A stretch of DNA of 64,000 bases from CBDIBC01 sp965276635. Lineage in GTDB: Bacteria > Actinomycetota > Acidimicrobiia > Acidimicrobiales > Palsa-688. Location: positions 1 to 64,000 of the forward strand of contig CBDIBC010000001.1 in the NCBI GenBank assembly GCA_965276635.1, written 5' to 3'. Numbering within the stretch: the first letter of the stretch is position 1; the number at the start of each line of letters is the position of its first letter. The notes under the pieces are model-generated. The model ran no database searches. It saw only the letters and a list, made by a program, of their open reading frames with translations, and had not been told where the DNA came from. Positions 1-7,272 of this stretch are shown here, in pieces. The position numbers and the translations under genes were made by a program.

Positions 1-16
1 GGTACGGTGAGCCGCC

Positions 17-1006
17 GTGGACGCCGACGACCAGGACGCCGACGATCAGACCGCCGACGATCAGACCGCCGACGATCAGACCGTGCGCCAGGCCTGGGGC
101 GATGGCCTGGCCACCGTGACCGCCGCCGGCGAGGTCCTCGACACTTGGTACCCCTCCCCTGCGCTAGGGGACCGGCCCTCGGGCGCCCCGGCCTCCGAGC
201 TGGCGGCAGCCGCCCGATCCGACGATCGTCGCCGAGTCGACGTCCGGGTCGTGCGCACGGGGATCGACCTGGATGCCCCGCCGGCCGACGCCCCAGACGC
301 CTACCTCCGGCTGCACCTGCTGTCGCATCGCCTGGTGGCACCCCACGGGCTGAACCTGACCGGCCTGTTCGGGGTGCTGACGACCGTGGCCTGGACCAGC
401 CTAGGCCCGGTGGGCGTCGCGGACGTCGCGGCCGTGGCGCTGGCGGCGCGCTCGTCGGGTGCTGGGTTCTCGGTCTTCGGTGTCGACAAGTTCCCGAGGA
501 TGACCGACTATGTGGTCCCCTCGGGGGTCCGCATCGCCGATGCCGATCGGGTGCGTCTCGGCGCCCACCTCGCGCCCGGTACGACCGTGATGCACGAGGG
601 CTTCGTCAACTTCAACGCCGGGACGCTCGGGGCCTCCATGGTCGAGGGGCGCATCAGCGCCGGTGTCGTCGTCGGCGCCGGCACCGACATCGGGGGCGGT
701 GCGTCCATCATGGGGACCCTCTCGGGCGGGGGCGCCGAGACCATCCGCGTCGGTGCCGGGTGCCTGATCGGCGCCAACGGCGGGATCGGCATCTCCCTCG
801 GCGACGAGTGTGTGGTCGAGGCAGGCTGCTACGTGACGGCGGGGACGCTGGTGACCCTCGACGACGGCCGGACGGTCAAGGCGGCCCAGCTGTCCGGGCG
901 GCCGGGGCTGCTCTACCGGCGCCACAGCACGACGGGCCGCATCGAGGCGCTCCCCCGGGCCGCCAAGTGGCAGGCGTTGAACGCCGAGCTGCACGCCAAC
1001 GACTGA
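17..1006 (+). CDS. dapD: 2,3,4,5-tetrahydropyridine-2,6-dicarboxylate N-succinyltransferase
   Basis: Transfers succinyl from succinyl-CoA to tetrahydrodipicolinate in the succinylase branch of lysine and diaminopimelate synthesis in the cytosol. The 329-residue product has the actinobacterial DapD layout: an N-terminal alpha/beta domain, then a left-handed beta-helix of hexapeptide repeats at about residues 175-285 (GFVNFNAGTLG, then VVVGAGTDIGGGASIMGTL), then a short C-terminal cap. The GTG at 17 is the only plausible start inside the window. The first 22 residues are an unusual acidic repeat (DDQTA units) encoded by a 15-bp tandem repeat. These residues are probably dispensable, so translation could in principle begin later. 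The gene stands alone, ahead of a surface-protein cluster. The function is secure; the exact N-terminus is not. Confidence 0.93.
   Translation: MDADDQDADDQTADDQTADDQTVRQAWGDGLATVTAAGEVLDTWYPSPALGDRPSGAPASELAAAARSDDRRRVDVRVVRTGIDLDAPPADAPDAYLRLHLLSHRLVAPHGLNLTGLFGVLTTVAWTSLGPVGVADVAAVALAARSSGAGFSVFGVDKFPRMTDYVVPSGVRIADADRVRLGAHLAPGTTVMHEGFVNFNAGTLGASMVEGRISAGVVVGAGTDIGGGASIMGTLSGGGAETIRVGAGCLIGANGGIGISLGDECVVEAGCYVTAGTLVTLDDGRTVKAAQLSGRPGLLYRRHSTTGRIEALPRAAKWQALNAELHAND
23..82 (+). repeat. 15-bp tandem repeat at the 5' end of dapD, four units
   Basis: Four consecutive 15-bp units of the form GCCGACGATCAGACC, the first slightly diverged. They are in frame and encode repeated A-D-D-Q-T. They add an acidic tail to the N-terminus of DapD that lies outside the conserved enzyme core. 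Confidence 0.9.
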
Positions 1007-1226
1007 TTAGCCGCCCCGCAGGGCAACGTCAGCCGGAGGTGCCGTCACGCCCGGCGGCGGTGCCCTCCCGCGACGCGCGCCGGCAGGGCCCAGACGCGAA
1101 GAGCCGGAAGACGAGATCGGGCATCTGGCCGCGCAGCACGGTGTCGGTCCCGCGTAGAGGAATGCGGGTATGGTCTGGCGAACATCTGAGCGGAACCGCA
1201 ACAGGCCTGACTGGGGGACCTGCACC

Positions 1227-2699
1227 ATGACCAACACAGCCGGCTGGCATCGGAACGTCCGCAATCTCCGAATTGCGGTGGTTGCGGGCACTGGCGTCAC
1301 CATGTTGACCATCGGCCTGGCAGTCCCCGCCTTCGCCGACACGCCGTCGGTTCCCGGATTGGCCGGGGCCTCAGGGAGCAGCAGCACGCCAACCGGCACC
1401 GGATCGGGCGCGGCCGGTCCCAGCCGGACGCTGACGTTGACCGACGGCAGCGGGAATCCGCTCGGCTCGGGCGGCATCGACGCCAGCCAGGGGCCCGGCA
1501 CCTTCTCGGCCACGGTAACCGACAAGGCCTACAACAGCAGCGGCTTCCAGGTCACGGCCACCTCCTCGAACCTCTATCTGCGGTCCGGGTCGGGCGTCAA
1601 CTGTAGCGCCATGATCCCTTCGAACCAGGTGAACGTCGCTCCCGGCGTGGTGATGAGCATGGCGGCGCCGAGCGATCCACTCGCTCCGCTCGAGAATGCA
1701 CTGCCCGCTGGGAACCCCGCCTCCAGCCTCCTCATGACCATCGGCTCCATGATCCCGTCGTCGAGTGGTCAGCTGTCTTTCCTCACCGGGAGCGGCCCGG
1801 CTGCCCTGGCCGGCAACGGTGGCGCCTTCGGCACTGCCGCCGCGCCGCCCAGCGGCACCGGCTGCCAGGGCGCCGGGACTGGCGCCACCCAGAACGCCCT
1901 CCTGATGGCATCCCCCGGGTCCCCAGGTCTGCTCGGCCAGCTGGCCGCCGCCCTCGGCGGAGGCGGTTTGAGCGCCTCGCAGCTGCAATCGGTGCTGAGC
2001 GGCCTGGCCGCTCTGAGCCCAGGAGGCAGCAGCCCGCTCAGCAACTCCCAGTTCTCGAGCCTCCTTTCGATGTTCTCCACCAGCGGCGGATTGACCAGTG
2101 CCATCAGCACCCTCACCAGCGGCGCCAGTGGTGCCGGCGGGACGGGCACGGGGACGGGCACGGGTGGGACCGGCACCGGCTCGGGGAATCCGCTCGCTCC
2201 GATCCTCGGGTTGTTCGGTCAGTCCGTCACCGGTCAGTCCGTCACCGGTCAGTCCGTCACCGGTCAGTCCGGCGGCTCGCCAGGCTCCGTGTCGGCCGCC
2301 GCCGCGAGCGATCCTGTCTCCGGCCTGGTGAACACGCTCACCTCGCTGGGGGGAAGCTCCTCGGGCTTGTCGTCGCTCACCGGGCTCTTCTCCTCGCTCG
2401 GCAGCCTGAACCCGAGCACGCTCACGACGTTGTTGGGTAACCTGCCGGGCTTGTCAGCCCTCACGGGTGCGTTGTCGGGCGGCGGTCTCTCCCTCCCGAA
2501 CCCGGACTCGGGAACCTACAGCATCCCCAACGCCGTGACGGTGGACTCGGCCGGCGTGCCGTCTGGCACCTACACCGGGCAGATGGTGGTCACCTTGATG
2601 GACACCACGTCGTCGAGCTCCTCGGGGTCGTCCGGGTCCGCGTCGTCATCCAGCTCGTCCAGCTCCTCGTCGAGCAGCTCCACGCCTTCGGGCTCGTGA
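1227..2699 (+). CDS. secreted Ser/Gly-rich surface protein with WxL-like beta domains
   Basis: A 490-residue exported protein. The start at 1227 is preferred over an in-frame ATG at 1170 because GGGGGA lies about 10 nt upstream and the Arg-containing n-region plus hydrophobic core then form a normal signal peptide, with a likely AxA cleavage site at PAFA|DT. After the signal come about 90 residues of beta-rich sequence (TLTLTDGSGNPLGS, then GTFSATVTDKAYNSSGFQV), a long low-complexity Gly/Ser/Thr stretch (about 150-420), and a second beta-like piece (SGTYSIPNAVTVD, GTYTGQMVVTL) that resembles the end of WxL-type domains. The tail is poly-Ser. No catalytic motif is visible. The next gene overlaps the stop as GTGA, so the two are co-translated. 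Together with the DUF916-like and LAYTG proteins this resembles a cell-surface complex; the WxL relation is an inference from pattern, not from an alignment. Confidence 0.75.
   Translation: MTNTAGWHRNVRNLRIAVVAGTGVTMLTIGLAVPAFADTPSVPGLAGASGSSSTPTGTGSGAAGPSRTLTLTDGSGNPLGSGGIDASQGPGTFSATVTDKAYNSSGFQVTATSSNLYLRSGSGVNCSAMIPSNQVNVAPGVVMSMAAPSDPLAPLENALPAGNPASSLLMTIGSMIPSSSGQLSFLTGSGPAALAGNGGAFGTAAAPPSGTGCQGAGTGATQNALLMASPGSPGLLGQLAAALGGGGLSASQLQSVLSGLAALSPGGSSPLSNSQFSSLLSMFSTSGGLTSAISTLTSGASGAGGTGTGTGTGGTGTGSGNPLAPILGLFGQSVTGQSVTGQSVTGQSGGSPGSVSAAAASDPVSGLVNTLTSLGGSSSGLSSLTGLFSSLGSLNPSTLTTLLGNLPGLSALTGALSGGGLSLPNPDSGTYSIPNAVTVDSAGVPSGTYTGQMVVTLMDTTSSSSSGSSGSASSSSSSSSSSSSSTPSGS
2217..2270 (+). repeat. 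15-bp tandem repeat inside the secreted Ser/Gly-rich gene, 3.6 units
   Basis: Unit GGTCAGTCCGTCACC repeated three times exactly, followed by a 9-bp partial copy. It is in frame and encodes G-Q-S-V-T repeats in the low-complexity region of the protein. Confidence 0.9.
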
Positions 2700-3328
2700 T
2701 GAAGCGGGGTTGGGCGTCGGCGGCTGCCCTGATGGTGGCCGGCGGGGCCACGGTCGCAGTGACGACCCCCGCCGGCGCGGTGCAGACGACGACGTTTCGC
2801 CTGGAGGCGACGCCACTGCACGGCTCGAGCCGGTCTGCCATCCAATATCCCGGCGATGGCAGCACGGTGCACGACAGCGTCGAGGTGGCCAACCTGACCG
2901 CTCGGCCGATCGTGCTCCACATCGGCGTGGTCGGCGTGACCAAAGGCGCCTCGGGCATCTACCAGCTCGGCGCCGCTGGGCAGGGGCTGGCTGCCGATGT
3001 CCGTCTGTCGGCCGCGACGATCCCACTGGCCGCGTCCGCCGACAAGCTGGTCGACGTGACCGTCCGGGCCCCCTTCGAACGTGACAGCTCCCGCTACGCC
3101 TCGATCGTGGCCACTCAGGCCAACTCGTCGAGCCCCGGGACGATCGTCCAACAACTGGCCGTGCTCGTGTACCTGACCCCAGCCGCCCAGAAAGCAGTCG
3201 CCACCCACGGATCGAGCGCGCTCGTGCCCGGTTTGATCGCCATCATCCTCATCGTCGTCGTCCTGGCCCTCATCGTCGCCCAGGTCCGTCGGCGCCAGAC
3301 CCCCTCCCCCACCCGTCCACAGGCTTAG
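2696..3328 (+). CDS. membrane-anchored extracellular protein, DUF916/WxL-interacting-like
   Basis: A 210-residue protein with a signal peptide (about residues 1-28, ending near PAGA), an extracellular beta-sandwich (about 30-175) and one C-terminal membrane segment (LVPGLIAIILIVVVLALIV) followed by a basic cytoplasmic tail (RRRQ). The extracellular part has the feel of DUF916/CscA-type proteins: an ordered opening strand, a conserved VEVANLTARPI-like strand as in 'NLTDKP' proteins, and a closing strand before the membrane segment. The GTG start overlaps the previous stop (GTGA). Known DUF916 proteins sit beside WxL-domain proteins and bind the cell wall; here the neighbour on each side fits that arrangement. 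The family assignment is moderate. Confidence 0.65.
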   Translation: MMKRGWASAAALMVAGGATVAVTTPAGAVQTTTFRLEATPLHGSSRSAIQYPGDGSTVHDSVEVANLTARPIVLHIGVVGVTKGASGIYQLGAAGQGLAADVRLSAATIPLAASADKLVDVTVRAPFERDSSRYASIVATQANSSSPGTIVQQLAVLVYLTPAAQKAVATHGSSALVPGLIAIILIVVVLALIVAQVRRRQTPSPTRPQA

Positions 3329-3358
3329 GCCTCGACCCCCGAAAAGGAGCACACGTCC

Positions 3359-3625
3359 ATGCCTCTCCTCGCAGATGGTTCCGGATCGGTGCCGATCAAC
3401 GTCACCGTGAACGGCGCCACCACAGTGCCGCCGGCCACCTCGGCCAGCACCGCCGCGCCGTCGGCCTCGGCCGGATCGTCGACGCCGACCAACTCGAGCC
3501 TGGCCTACACCGGCGTTCCCGTCGCCTTCTTCATGCTCACGGCCCTGGCCGCGGTGCTGCTCGGCCTTATCACCACCAACCTGGCCAAGCATCTGGGCAT
3601 CATGATCCCTGGTCGCCGTCGCTGA
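3359..3625 (+). CDS. small surface protein with C-terminal LAYTG sorting-like motif
   Basis: An 88-residue protein: a Thr/Ser/Pro/Ala-rich N-terminal half, then LAYTG at about residues 49-53, one hydrophobic segment of about 20 residues and a basic C-terminus (RRR). This is the layout of a cell-wall sorting signal, and LAxTG is the motif preferred by class E sortases of high-GC Gram-positives. AAGGAG 9 nt before the ATG supports the start. A stop codon lies upstream in frame, so no N-terminal signal peptide can be added. How the N-terminus would be exported is unclear; it may insert as a tail-anchored membrane protein. It is the third gene of the surface cluster, and small LPxTG proteins are also found in Firmicute csc clusters. 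Confidence 0.65.
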   Translation: MPLLADGSGSVPINVTVNGATTVPPATSASTAAPSASAGSSTPTNSSLAYTGVPVAFFMLTALAAVLLGLITTNLAKHLGIMIPGRRR

Positions 3626-3637
3626 GCCGACCCGATC

Positions 3638-3687
3638 GAATTGTGTTCAATAGTGGTTGATTTTCCACCCCAAAATGAACACAATTC
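3638..3687. terminator. bidirectional hairpin terminator between convergent genes
   Basis: Perfect 12-bp arms GAATTGTGTTCA and TGAACACAATTC at the two ends, with an inner GTGG/CCAC stem. It lies between the end of the LAYTG gene and the end of the ATP-grasp gene, which converge here, so it can stop both transcripts. Confidence 0.8.
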
Positions 3688-3694
3688 ACGACGG

Positions 3695-5023
3695 TCAGTC
3701 GTAGGCCACCGCGATGGTACCAGCCACCATGGCCGGCACCGCGGCGAGCGACCGGACGTCGGGTGCCGTACCGGTGACGGCGACCACGCACTGCGAGCCC
3801 TCCTGCCACGCCAGGCTGTCCCCTGGGCCCCGGCCGATCTCGACGTGGCGGACATCGGGCTGAGCGCGCAGCCGGTCGAGGCCGGACAGCGCGGTGACGC
3901 GGTGGGCGTCGATCGGCGGCTGGAGGAAGTAGGCGTAGGCGAAGCCGTCCGCTGACAGCCGTCCCAGGCCGGGCGGCGATTCGCACCCCAGCGCGGCGCC
4001 GGCTGCCAGGCGTCGGAGCGAGATGCCCATCCGGTCGTCGTACAGCTCGTCGAGGCCTCCTCCTCCGACTCGACCGTTCACCTCGATGACCACCGGACCG
4101 TGTGGCGTGAGCTTGATCTCGGTATGGAGGACACCGTCCCGGACGCCGATGGCGGCGGCCGCCTGCCCGGCCACCTGGCGGATGGCCGGCGCCGCTCCGG
4201 CCGGGAGCACCGCCGGGACGAAGCTCCCGCTCTCCCGGAACGGTGGCGCCAAGGGGAACTTGCCGGTGATCCCGACGTGGGTTGCCGCGCCGCCAACGAC
4301 CAGGGTCTCGACGGACACATAGGCGCCGAAGCTGATGTCCAGGCGCTCGTCGGTCGGAAGGAACGTCTCCAGAGCGAAGTCCTCGGCCGCCGAGCCCGAC
4401 AGCCTCGGACTGGCGAGCAGCCCGTCGAGGTGGGCCTGGTCGGTGACGGAATAGGTCTCCCGGCTGGCCGCCCCTCGACGCGGCTTCAGGACGGCGGGCA
4501 ACGTGACGGACGCAGCCAGCTGCTGGCGGCGCCGGATCGACGCGGTCGTTGGCAGGAGGACGTGGGCAGGAACAGGGAGGCCGGCCTGACCCAGTGCCTG
4601 ACGCTGGGCAGCCTTGTCGGTCAGGCGGGAGATGACCGCCTCGGAGTGGAAGGGCAGGCCGAGCTCGCCGGCCAGGCGAGCAGCCAGCTCCAGGGCGCTG
4701 TCGTCGCTGACCATGATGCCGTCGAGCGCGGCCGGGCGGAGCGCATCGATCAGGGAGTCGACACCCAGGTCGTCACAGCAGCGCACCGAGCCCAGGTGAG
4801 CGAGGAGGCGTCTGGTGGCGAGTGGTTGCGTGCACTTCCGCTCCTCGAGCAGCCAGACGATGTCGCACACGTCGACCAGCCGTTCCGATACCTCCATGGC
4901 GGACGCGGCCCGATCGCTGTGCATGACTCCCAGGCGAGGGAGGTGCGTCCGGCCTGCTCCTTGCACGCGCGTCCCCGTCCTCTGCCCCTGCTGCCCGACG
5001 CTGCGACGGTACCCCTCACGCAT
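3695..5023 (-). CDS. ATP-grasp domain ligase, carboxylate-amine ligase type
   Basis: A 442-residue ATP-grasp enzyme. These enzymes activate a carboxylate as acyl-phosphate and join it to an amine or thiol. Visible elements are a pre-ATP-grasp domain (about 35-150, including SDDSALELAARLAGELGLPF), the nucleotide-binding strand AVLKPRRGAASRETY (about 190-205), and the metal-binding strand PVVIEVNGRVGGGG (about 325-338). The most N-terminal 33 residues look unlike the family, so the real start may be the ATG at residue 34, or the native 5' end may have been changed when the neighbouring element inserted: the gene begins only about 50 bp from the attachment repeat. The substrate cannot be told from sequence; dipeptide-forming L-amino-acid ligases and similar enzymes are the nearest type. 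Confidence 0.75.
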   Translation of the reverse strand: MREGYRRSVGQQGQRTGTRVQGAGRTHLPRLGVMHSDRAASAMEVSERLVDVCDIVWLLEERKCTQPLATRRLLAHLGSVRCCDDLGVDSLIDALRPAALDGIMVSDDSALELAARLAGELGLPFHSEAVISRLTDKAAQRQALGQAGLPVPAHVLLPTTASIRRRQQLAASVTLPAVLKPRRGAASRETYSVTDQAHLDGLLASPRLSGSAAEDFALETFLPTDERLDISFGAYVSVETLVVGGAATHVGITGKFPLAPPFRESGSFVPAVLPAGAAPAIRQVAGQAAAAIGVRDGVLHTEIKLTPHGPVVIEVNGRVGGGGLDELYDDRMGISLRRLAAGAALGCESPPGLGRLSADGFAYAYFLQPPIDAHRVTALSGLDRLRAQPDVRHVEIGRGPGDSLAWQEGSQCVVAVTGTAPDVRSLAAVPAMVAGTIAVAYD

Positions 5024-5071
5024 CCACCCCGGACAATCCTGGGAGTCCGCCTACTGCCCCAGGTGCCCTCC

Positions 5072-5117
5072 TGGTCGGGCTGAGAGGATTCGAACCTCCG
5101 ACCTCTTGACCCCCAGT
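5072..5117. repeat. attachment-site direct repeat, distal copy (tRNA-Pro 3' fragment)
   Basis: A 46-bp sequence identical to 12604-12649. It contains the acceptor 3' strand with CCA, the T arm and part of the anticodon arm of tRNA-Pro on the minus strand, and then diverges in the anticodon stem. It marks the left end of the integrated element and is not a functional tRNA gene. Confidence 0.92.
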
Positions 5118-5248
5118 TCGAGCCGACCCCTTATCCACAGGGACTCGGGATTGGCCATTAAAGACCAGAAATGCCCCCTCACCTGGGCTTTCAATGTCGA
5201 GTCACCGACCGGTGGCGACCCCTGCTGTCCGGGTTTTCGCAGCCGTTT

Positions 5249-5269
5249 GGTTCTCACGGTGGTTCTCAC
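5249..5269. promoter_or_regulatory. probable integrase arm-type sites, left end
   Basis: Two copies of GGTTCTCAC (5249-5257 and 5261-5269), spaced 12 bp. The same nonamer occurs three times beside the integrase at the other end of the element. Paired short repeats just inside both ends are typical of arm-binding sites of tyrosine integrases. Binding itself is inferred. Confidence 0.6.
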
Positions 5270-5320
5270 GGATCTGGTCGGGAGAGGCCGGAGCGTGGCA
5301 GCGTCACCGCAAGCCCATCC

Positions 5321-5631
5321 CTACCCGGCGACAATGTTGGTTTGGGCCACCCGGGCCAAGGGCACGCCGTGGCAGCCCAGGGTGAGCGCTCGACCCAGGC
5401 GCAGCACTCGGCGCAGGTGCTGGAACCATATCCGAATACGGGAAGGCAGCGGCGGTGAAGCTGGCGGACGTTGAAGCCGACCAGTGGGGCCATCTCCTCG
5501 ACGGGAACCCCTTGGGCAGCTAGGTCGAACACGGCCGGCCCTAGCTGGTCCACCGGGCGGTTTCCGGCGCGAGTGCCGAGCCATCGCTCCAGGGCACCAC
5601 GGGGATCGTTCGCCACCCGCTCGGTCAGCAC
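5321..5631 (-). pseudogene. AraC-family regulator fragment, frameshifted
   Basis: Two overlapping frames together give the C-terminal double helix-turn-helix region of an AraC/XylS regulator. The first frame, starting near 5631, reads LAAQGVPVEEMAPLVGFNVRQLHRR and then FGYG. The second continues HLRRVLRLGRALTLGCHGVPLARVA and stops at a TAG after NIVAG. The shift is near 5430. The N-terminal ligand domain and the final helices are absent. It is a remnant at the left end of the element. Confidence 0.65.
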
Positions 5632-5803
5632 CCGAGCCTCAACGCTGGGCCAGATACTCGTATGGACACGGGTGTAGGTCTCCTTTCTTCTGCTTCGCAG
5701 GTGGTTGAACGAACCTACGCCCGCCGTCTATTTACACCGCGGACCGGACGCCACCGTCGGGAACGCTGGCACCTCCTCAGCCATCACCGTGCCGCGAGTG
5801 CCT

Positions 5804-6445
5804 CTATGAGCTCGCTCCAGCGCTCGGGCATTCCGAGCCTGTTGGGGCGACGTAGGCATCGGCCCGGACACCGACGGTCTCGGTGTTGATCTGGGCGACG
5901 GTGATATCGAGGAGGGATCCGGCGAACACTCCGTTGGTCTCGGTGACGACCTCACCCGCTGGGACATCGCTGGGAAGGGGACCATCCCCGGCGCCGGTCA
6001 GACCGGCTGCTGGTCGCTCCTGCACGAAGGCCACCACGTCTGTGGCGTTGCCCGGCACGGTCCAATACCGGACACCATCCGCTTGGGGTTGGCAGATGGG
6101 AGCGTCATAGCCACCTGTGAACTGGGGTCCATCGAGATGGCTGACGCGATGGGCACCGGCGGGCAGCACTATCGAGTTCAATATGCGCCCAGCCTGTACT
6201 TCTGCCGCCTGCAACGCGGCGCCGGATGTCACCGGGGAATCTCCTGTCGATACGACCGCAGTAGGAGCACGAGAGGCGATGTCGGCCACCGATGCCCCGA
6301 TCCCACCGAGCAGCACCACCGCGACCAGTGCAGCAACTCCTCGGCGGCGCCGGCGCCTGCGGACACGCCCGAAGAGTTCGCTGACGCTGGGGCCAGGAGG
6401 CACCGAGTCGATCAAGGGCCTCAGGAGGGCTGCTATATCACTCAT
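5804..6445 (-). CDS. membrane protein paired with ECF sigma factor (possible anti-sigma)
   Basis: A 213-residue protein beginning MSDIAALLRPLIDSVPPGPS, with a short cytoplasmic N-terminus of about 30 residues, a run of seven Arg, one membrane segment (about 37-60: VAALVAVVLLGGIGASVAD) and an extracytoplasmic domain of about 150 residues. The start at 6445 is 10 bp after the stop of the sigma gene and has GAGG upstream. No zinc-finger HxxxCxxC is present, so it is not a ZAS-type anti-sigma factor. Its position directly after an ECF sigma gene suggests it regulates or responds with that factor; this is inference from context. Confidence 0.6.
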   Translation of the reverse strand: MSDIAALLRPLIDSVPPGPSVSELFGRVRRRRRRRGVAALVAVVLLGGIGASVADIASRAPTAVVSTGDSPVTSGAALQAAEVQAGRILNSIVLPAGAHRVSHLDGPQFTGGYDAPICQPQADGVRYWTVPGNATDVVAFVQERPAAGLTGAGDGPLPSDVPAGEVVTETNGVFAGSLLDITVAQINTETVGVRADAYVAPTGSECPSAGASS

Positions 6446-6455
6446 GAAATTGGCC

Positions 6456-6929
6456 TCATGGCAGGTTCTCCTCGTCAAACAGCGTCGCCAAGCGTGCTCT
6501 CGCCGCTGTGAGGGTGGCAGACGCTGTACCCACGGCGACGCCCATGGCAGCGGCCACGTCCTGCTCGGTCAGATCGAGGAGATACCGTAACGCAATGGCT
6601 TGGCGCTGCCTTTCGGGAAGAGCCCTCACAACATCCCACACCTCGGCACGTAACGAGACCGCAGAACCAGGCGGTCCAGGTGGTCCAGCGCTGGCAGCCA
6701 GCCGGTGCTCGAAGCGCTGCCGCCTCCTCCGCCGCCGCAACACGTTCCGTCCCACCATAAATACCCAACCTTCCGCAGAGGCCATCGATGACACCCGACT
6801 CCAGCGGGCCAACGCTCGAACCATGGCCTCGTCTGCAGCGTCGGTCGCCATGTCGCAGTCCCCGGCCACCAGCGTCAGGGCAGCCACCAACCGCGGACGA
6901 AAACCCTCGTACCAGGCAGCAAAGTCCAT
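6456..6929 (-). CDS. ECF-type RNA polymerase sigma factor
   Basis: A 157-residue group-4 sigma-70 factor. Region 2 is at about 5-70 (FAAWYEGFRPRLVAALTLVAG; DAADEAMVRALARW), and region 4 at about 100-157 has a normal helix-turn-helix (LPERQRQAIALRYLLDLTEQDVAAAMG). The start is taken as the ATG at 6929; a TTG three codons earlier is also open. It resembles the SigE/SigM-like small ECF factors common in Actinomycetota. It is the first gene of a two-gene unit with a membrane protein and lies within the integrated element. Confidence 0.85.
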   Translation of the reverse strand: MDFAAWYEGFRPRLVAALTLVAGDCDMATDAADEAMVRALARWSRVSSMASAEGWVFMVGRNVLRRRRRRQRFEHRLAASAGPPGPPGSAVSLRAEVWDVVRALPERQRQAIALRYLLDLTEQDVAAAMGVAVGTASATLTAARARLATLFDEENLP

Positions 6930-7272
6930 GCCTACCAAGAAGTCCCGACAGAAGACAAACCCTTAGCGGGCACGCCAACATCCTCCGACAACCTCGGAAG
7001 AGGTTGTACGGAGGCGCTGCATCGATCGCGTGGCCTCGCAGCTAGTTGGCTCGTTGTTTGCACTGGCGACGTAGACCCAACGCGAGGGGCCACACCGTCT
7101 CGGGCGCCGTTGGCGCTCGCGCGCAGGACATACAAGAGCCGTCGGCGCCATTCTTCTGGTCGACAAGAACTGGACACATATCCACAAGGTCGCATCCCAG
7201 TCACGGATGCTAGCGGTACCCTCTTGCGGTCAGTTACAGTGCAGCCATGTATCGGACCACGACGATCCAGTC
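6930..7272. other. gene-free stretch upstream of the element's sigma gene
   Basis: About 340 bases with no convincing reading frame on either strand. It should contain the promoter of the sigma operon, but no clear -35/-10 pair was recognised. Base composition becomes more AT-rich toward the right. Confidence 0.5.

Noticed and set aside
1170..1226. Upstream in-frame ATG as start of the secreted surface protein.
   Set aside because: It adds 19 residues before the signal peptide and lacks a ribosome-binding site; the start at 1227 has both.
5072..5117. A second tRNA-Pro gene at the left att repeat.
   Set aside because: Only the 3' 46 nt are present; the anticodon stem and 5' half do not continue, so it is an attachment-site remnant.
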